From: Chara braunii
Taxonomy: Eukaryota; Streptophyta; Charophyceae; Charales; Characeae
Assembly: GCA_003427395.1 (NCBI GenBank)
Contig: BFEA01000247.1
Span: 626,571 to 651,176 of the forward strand
Direction: 5' to 3'
DNA length: 24,606 nt
The notes below the pieces were generated by a model. That model was not told the origin of the DNA and searched no databases. It saw only the letters and a program-made list of their open reading frames with translations. The position numbers were made by a program, and so were the translations under genes. This document shows positions 20,161 to 24,606 of the stretch, one piece after another (within the stretch, counting starts at the first letter, position 1; the number at the start of each line of letters is the position of its first letter).

Positions 20161-20248
20161 GCGAGGAGTATAACAGATTGCGTGACATTTGCATGACTGA
20201 AAGCACCACTTTCTCCAATGCTATTTGTTAACCTGACTTTTGCTGTAG

Positions 20249-20265
20249 NCTGTGTGTGTGTGTGT

Positions 20266-20331
<66 letters not shown>
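20249..20331. repeat. Compound (TG)n-(GA)n microsatellite beside an ambiguous base
   Basis: Base 20249 is N. TG repeats begin at 20251, pass through GAGTGA and become GA repeats to 20331. Unit order matches the tracts at 7877 and 9253. The N suggests uncertain assembly or polymorphism at this tract. Confidence 0.95.
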
Positions 20332-20337
<6 letters not shown>

Positions 20338-21302
20338 TTTACCCAGTACATCTGTTTGATATGATTTGTATTTTTCCCATTTGTGCGGGCGTAGCCGCAC
20401 TGGCTTCACTTGTAGCTATTTATCTATCGTGTTTGGGCCTCCGGATATTTTTTCTCGATAAAGAATAGTCATTTTGCTGTAGCGAGGCTTTTCCTGCTCT
20501 GTTTCTCTCCTGCTGTCTCTCTCTCTCTCTCCTTTAAGGACACGTAGGGGTTTGGCGCCAGGCATGCCTGTATCCAGGCCACCTCCCGACATGAAGCTAA
20601 GTGAGAGCTATGTACTCGATGCTGCTCATTCATGCTTTCAATTTCTTTCTCGTCAAAGCAAGCATTGCTTGAAAGAAAATTATGTGGAGCTAGGCTGGTC
20701 GACACGGGGCAGACAGGTCTCATTTTCACGGCATATCACTGTCTTTAGAACTCTTTAAAGTGTTCGCTGCTTGGCATTTTGGCGGTCTTCCCCTGCATTT
20801 ATTCCCATGTTGTGAATGCTTTGCCGACTAGGCAACACTCTGCTTTTCTCTGTCTTTTCTGACACATGTTTTTTGCCTTTTTTCCCTCCTGTTGGCCTGC
20901 CTCTTGGGCTGCAGGTGACCCCTGCTGAAAGTGTCTTCGTGTCGGAGACTAATTAATAGGGGAGGTTTTTGCTATGCTGCTCTCGGAGGCAACCCCCATG
21001 CTCTCTTGTCTACAACAGTCAAATTCTGCCGGACAGCGAAAATGTGGTGCATGACTTTCAGGCAAGTTACGCTGACTTGCACAGACAGAAGGCGAACTGC
21101 AACTGTGTCCAGTCATACTGCAAAAGCGTCCTATCAGCATGCTCTTCTGCCTCACAGGCTATCTGCCATGTATTGGCAGCAGATCCATCTACATCCAATG
21201 GCTGGCTGAGTCCCTGAGGAATATTGATCCTTTGTGCGGTGCGGTGGATCACCTGTAGGTAGGACGGGTCTTCCTGATGATCACACCCTTAGTTGAGCTA
21301 AG
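20332..21302 (+). other. Probable 5' region of the downstream transporter-like gene
   Basis: Several short ATG-initiated frames occur (20552-20758, 20931-21209, 20969-21217). None has a recognisable domain or joins the main frame. No convincing TATA box is seen. At 20871-20914 a long pyrimidine tract ending GGGCTGCAG, with CTGAC about 55 bases upstream of the AG, is a good 3' splice-site candidate. A leader intron, or an upstream coding exon, is therefore possible. The partner donor site cannot be fixed from sequence alone. Confidence 0.4.
20871..20914 (+). promoter_or_regulatory. Candidate 3' splice site
   Basis: A pyrimidine-rich run ends in GCAG at 20911-20914, and a branch-point-like CTGAC lies near 20856. 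It would place an exon start at 20915, about 390 bases upstream of the ATG at 21303. This is a pattern match only. Confidence 0.35.
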
Positions 21303-24047
21303 ATGGCGATCGGCTTGCCGACCTCTGAGCTTAGGATCTATGACAGGCCCAGTATGGGCCTGAGAAATCCTGGCTGTTGTTCTCCGGCAGCCCTCGTAAA
21401 GCCATCTATTTTATGCAAGTCTGTTGTATCTCCTAGCATATGGAAGCATGCGGACAATCGCGTGCTCCTGGGCGAACCTGGAGGCCGGATACGTCACTGC
21501 GGTTTACAGAGTGCTGGTGTGGAACAGCCATTGCGGGCTCCTGGTGATGCAAGTTCCGGCGCGCAATGCTCGCCAGCTCAGTGCTTGCTGGCGAAGCGGA
21601 ATCTCTCAGACTCGAGGCGGTGGACGGGAGGGAGTAACTTGGCACCGGGTGTTTTCCCATGTGCCAGCTCTGCGTGTCTTGCCAAAGCACGGGGTGAACA
21701 CGGTCGACGTGTACCATGTCGAACCAGGTTGGTGGCAGGGAGAGAGTCGTCGTTTCCCAGATGCATTGGAGGTGCAGGGAATCGCCAGGGAAGCACACTT
21801 TGCAGGGAGAAGGATTGGCTCGGTCATGTGGAGGCGTTTCGGCTCTCTCCTCCACCAGTATCATATTGCAGGAAACTAAGGAAAGCGATGCTGACAGCCG
21901 TGCGATGTGTGCAGTGGGTTGCACAGGGAAGAGAGAGGGGACAAGGCGGTGATTTGGAAACAGGTAGCAGCGGGGAGGTTGATCAGCCGCTGGGAGGAGT
22001 GAGGCAGTTCCTGGGAGGCCCTGTTGGAAAGGTGGTGGTGGTTGTCTGCGTCAGTTTATTTCTCGGAAAGGTATTTGGGCCCGGAAGGTTACAAATGGTA
22101 CCAGATGTCGGTGAAACTGGGAAGGCAGTTTCTATGTCCCTGGACAATACTTGCAAGGGGGTGCTTGCCTGGTCAGCCGCGTCATGGCCAAAATTAAGGG
22201 CGCTTCTAGGGTTGTTCAGGGACCAAGGGCCATTGTTAGCAGTGTTGCTCGTGCTGTCTGCATTTTTTGCTTGTGCTGAGACAGCCATCACCACCTTGTG
22301 GCCTTGGAAGGTGCGAGAGCTAGCGGAGAAGGAAAAGGATCCGGGTGGTGTGTTCACGATGCTTCGCAGGGATGTGACAAGGTTTTTGACGACCGCGCTA
22401 ATCGGGTCGACGGCGACCAACATTGCGGCAACGGCCTTGGTGACAGATGCGGTCACCCAGCTGTTTGGGGAAGCAGGGATCGGCGCATCCACTGGTGTCA
22501 TGACGGTGGTTATTCTTCTCTTGACGGAGATAGCCCCGAAGAGCATTGCTGTTCACAATGCCACCGAGGTTGCGCGCGTTGTCATCCGTCCCGTGGCATG
22601 GTTTTCTATCATCTTGTATCCAGTAGGAAGGGCGTGCACAGTCATCTCGATGGCTTTGCTCAAGTTCCTGGGTCTCAAGAGCTCAAAGGAGCCGTTTGTA
22701 ACAGAAGAGGAACTGAAACTAGTTTTAAGCGGAGCAGAGATGAGTGGGGCAATTGAAGAGGAGGAGCAGGACATGATTGAAAACGTGTTGGAGCTGGAAG
22801 ACACACCTGCCAGGGAGGTAATGACACCTCTCGTAGATGTGGTCGCTATTGATTCCGAGGCGACGCTGATGGACCTTCGTAACCTGTGGGTGAAACACAA
22901 GTACTCGCGTGTCCCGGTGTTTGAGAAGCGCGTGGACAACATTGTGGGTGTCGTTTACGCCATGGACATGCTTGATTATGTCGAGCAGTTGGATCTGATG
23001 CAGACGCTGACTGTGGGACGTATTGCCCGCAAGCCTGCATACTTCGTCCCTGACTCGATGTCATTCTGGACCTTGTTGAGAGAGTTCCGCATCCGGAAAG
23101 TGCACATGGCGATTGTTGTGAACGAGTATGGTGGGACGGCTGGGCTTGTGACACTGGAAGATGTCGTGGAGGAGATCGTAGGTGAGATCTACGATGAGAA
23201 CGATTCTAAGGAGGAGATTAGGAAGCGTGCTGGATATGTGGTGCAGATAGGGGATGGCGTGTATGATGTGGATGCCAACACGTCTGTCGAAGACCTTGAG
23301 GAGGAAATGGGGGTCGAAGTGCCTGAAGGGACCCATGGACCGCATCGTTATGAGACGGTCTCTGGCTTTGTGTGTGAGGCATTTGGGTACATCCCCCGGC
23401 CTGGCGAGGCCGTTGAGATCGCGTTGAAGCATAGAGGGGATCCGGACGAAGAGGGGAGGAGCTCTGGAGAGGATAAGATGGGTGGCGGTGGCACAGAGGG
23501 AGGTAGTTCCGAAGCCAGGCCTGTGGGGATTATGAAATACAGGCTTAAAGTCTTGTCGGGTAATGTCAGAAAGGTAGGATCTGTCCGATTTGAACGCCTA
23601 GGCTCTGTTGATACAACAAAGAACAAGTGGGATGCCTCCTCTGGAGGCAGAGAGAGAAAAGGGCTCCTTCCGGAGAGAAAACGGTGGCAAGGACTTGACC
23701 AGGGGTTGAGAGAGCTTCCATCCCAGGATGAGACGCTCGATGGGTTGGAAGGCATGGGGCTGGACGTGTCAAGGGGCGATGGGTCATCATCCCCTGTCAC
23801 AGATGAACAACTGACCCCAGCAATTAGTTTTCCTGATGATGATATTGAAGATGGGTATGTCAGGAATCGCATGTTCATTGTTGATAATCTCAATGTAGAC
23901 GTAAGTGATACAACAACTGTGAGCTGTACTGATGGATTACTGGAACCAATTACACGCGGAGAGGTCTTGGAGAACACAGGAATGGGCTATGGTTCCACTG
24001 TTGGATTGAATGAGAAGGGCGGGCCGTTTACGGAAGGGATATCCTGA
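21303..24047 (+). CDS. CNNM/CorC-like DUF21-CBS membrane protein, probably a plastid-envelope Mg2+ transporter
   Basis: A 914-residue frame. The first ATG (21303) has a strong context, A at -3 and G at +4. Residues 1-200 are basic, Ser/Ala/Cys-rich and poor in acidic residues, compatible with a plastid transit region. A lone hydrophobic segment lies at about 243-256. The DUF21 domain spans about 308-460, with four hydrophobic stretches and the family motifs FFACAETA (321-328), ALIGSTATNIAATAL (365-379; Asn373) and TEIAPKSIA (408-416). Two CBS domains cover about 503-562 and 573-630, the second carrying NEYGGTAGLVTLEDVVEEI (607-625). A CorC/HlyC transporter-associated domain follows at about 645-708. 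The last 200 residues are hydrophilic and low in complexity. Family knowledge (bacterial CorC, animal CNNM, Arabidopsis MGR8/MGR9) points to Mg2+ transport across a membrane, the chloroplast inner envelope in plants. The N-terminal ~300 and C-terminal ~200 residues make it longer than the plant proteins I know (about 650-660). Met196 (codon at 21888) is an alternative start. No intron interrupts the frame. Confidence 0.9.
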   Translation: MAIGLPTSELRIYDRPSMGLRNPGCCSPAALVKPSILCKSVVSPSIWKHADNRVLLGEPGGRIRHCGLQSAGVEQPLRAPGDASSGAQCSPAQCLLAKRNLSDSRRWTGGSNLAPGVFPCASSACLAKARGEHGRRVPCRTRLVAGRESSFPRCIGGAGNRQGSTLCREKDWLGHVEAFRLSPPPVSYCRKLRKAMLTAVRCVQWVAQGRERGQGGDLETGSSGEVDQPLGGVRQFLGGPVGKVVVVVCVSLFLGKVFGPGRLQMVPDVGETGKAVSMSLDNTCKGVLAWSAASWPKLRALLGLFRDQGPLLAVLLVLSAFFACAETAITTLWPWKVRELAEKEKDPGGVFTMLRRDVTRFLTTALIGSTATNIAATALVTDAVTQLFGEAGIGASTGVMTVVILLLTEIAPKSIAVHNATEVARVVIRPVAWFSIILYPVGRACTVISMALLKFLGLKSSKEPFVTEEELKLVLSGAEMSGAIEEEEQDMIENVLELEDTPAREVMTPLVDVVAIDSEATLMDLRNLWVKHKYSRVPVFEKRVDNIVGVVYAMDMLDYVEQLDLMQTLTVGRIARKPAYFVPDSMSFWTLLREFRIRKVHMAIVVNEYGGTAGLVTLEDVVEEIVGEIYDENDSKEEIRKRAGYVVQIGDGVYDVDANTSVEDLEEEMGVEVPEGTHGPHRYETVSGFVCEAFGYIPRPGEAVEIALKHRGDPDEEGRSSGEDKMGGGGTEGGSSEARPVGIMKYRLKVLSGNVRKVGSVRFERLGSVDTTKNKWDASSGGRERKGLLPERKRWQGLDQGLRELPSQDETLDGLEGMGLDVSRGDGSSSPVTDEQLTPAISFPDDDIEDGYVRNRMFIVDNLNVDVSDTTTVSCTDGLLEPITRGEVLENTGMGYGSTVGLNEKGGPFTEGIS

Positions 24048-24509
24048 GGAGGAGGGGGAGGACATGCACTTTGAGGGTTAGGCAAGGGCTCTGATGGTCT
24101 TCACACAGAGAGTGGGGAAAAGCTTGCAGGATGCGGTAAACAGCAGTTGAGTAATAGTTGGAAGAGAGGAGCAGGACAGGCAGTTTGAGGATGCAGGCAG
24201 GGGCTGTGGTTCATGTTCACACTAGGGAAAAACAGGTGGAAGATGGGGGAAACAGCAGTACTAATAATGGTTGAAGAGGGGTGCAGTGCGGTGACTGTGG
24301 GAAGTCAAAAAGGAGAGGTAGCTAGAGTGCAGCGTAACATCAGAGTGATTTGTGAATGCCACTGTTGTGCCGTCAGCAATCCCAGAAGCCTGGCATCTGA
24401 CTTTTCTCCCTCCTCGACAAAGAAACCGAATATCCCCTCCTCTTTTCCTGTCTAGATTATCAGCCATGGCGAATGAACCTCCCTCCCTCCCTCGCTTTCT
24501 CTGTGGAGG
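24048..24509 (+). other. Probable 3' untranslated region
   Basis: Follows the TGA at 24045-24047. Related purine-rich segments recur near 24045-24160 and 24165-24260 (GAGGAGG..GGACA, CACACT..GGGGAAA, ACAGCAGT), suggesting an imperfect ~120-base duplication in the trailer. Short frames here have no recognisable domain. Confidence 0.45.
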
Positions 24510-24515
24510 AATAAA
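24510..24515 (+). terminator. Candidate polyadenylation signal AATAAA
   Basis: A canonical AATAAA 463 bases past the stop codon, on the coding strand of the transporter-like gene. The downstream sequence is CT-rich. No nearer canonical signal is evident after the stop. Confidence 0.4.
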
Positions 24516-24529
24516 CCGAATCTGGCCCT

Positions 24530-24575
24530 CTCTCCTACGTCCTCCTCCTCCTCCTCTCTCGTTCTCTCTCCCCTC

Positions 24576-24606
<31 letters not shown>
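24530..24606. repeat. CT-rich tract ending in (CT)n at the window edge
   Basis: CCT and CTC repeats grade into pure CT from about 24585 to the end. The tract continues beyond the window. Confidence 0.9.

Noticed and set aside
21424-21879. 151-codon + frame overlapping the N-terminal part of the transporter-like gene
   Set aside because: No domain is present and it is nested in the longer frame. It is noted only because it weakens confidence in the first 200 residues of the main product.

Overview
This is a eukaryotic nuclear window. It holds one convincing protein gene, a long intron-free frame at 21303-24047 on the + strand, and about 21 kb of repeat-rich DNA with no convincing gene. The predicted protein has the order DUF21 (CNNM-type membrane domain), two CBS domains, then the CorC/HlyC transporter-associated domain, behind a long basic N-terminus. 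That architecture matches the chloroplast-envelope CNNM/CorC-like proteins of plants (Arabidopsis MGR8/MGR9 type). The plastid-type protein, the many dinucleotide microsatellites, the large satellite blocks and the lack of compact operons suggest a streptophyte or other green-lineage organism with a large repetitive genome. A charophyte such as Chara is my best guess, but that is inference and not shown by the sequence.

Layout. 1-840: tandem array of a roughly 147-bp unit built from nested inverted repeats. 841-2640: gene-free DNA with a near-perfect 27-bp foldback (1301-1357), diverged repeat modules and a (GA)n tract. 2640-4850: a TATA box (2668), a 54-bp hairpin minisatellite (2850-3300) and one short open segment that could be an exon (4694-4846). 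5196-5523 and 9622-9940: two copies of a dispersed repeat in inverted orientation, enclosing AT-rich DNA, a 53-bp minisatellite, a 35-bp minisatellite and several dinucleotide tracts. 10058-11640: gene-free DNA with short perfect hairpins and a 121-124-bp array.

11885-12790: about eleven stem-loop elements with conserved loops. Their stem sequences differ from copy to copy yet stay self-complementary, with an extra pyrimidine at the same place. This is the most unusual structure in the window. 12791-16230: GC-rich, C-biased DNA with no convincing gene. 16237-16685: a perfect 12-bp palindrome and a longer inverted repeat around a 51-bp tandem duplication. 17435-20160: two direct repeats, then about 2 kb of purine-only-like GGA-rich satellite punctuated about 14 times by a palindrome related to GTGCCACGTGGCAC.

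20250-21302: a compound microsatellite next to an ambiguous base, then the probable 5' region of the gene. 21303-24047: the transporter-like gene. 24048-24606: its probable 3' region, with an AATAAA at 24510, running into a CT-rich tract at the window edge.

I see no operon, defence island, CRISPR array, rRNA or intact tRNA, and no intact transposase or reverse transcriptase. The interest lies in the architecture of the repeats, not in a multi-gene system.
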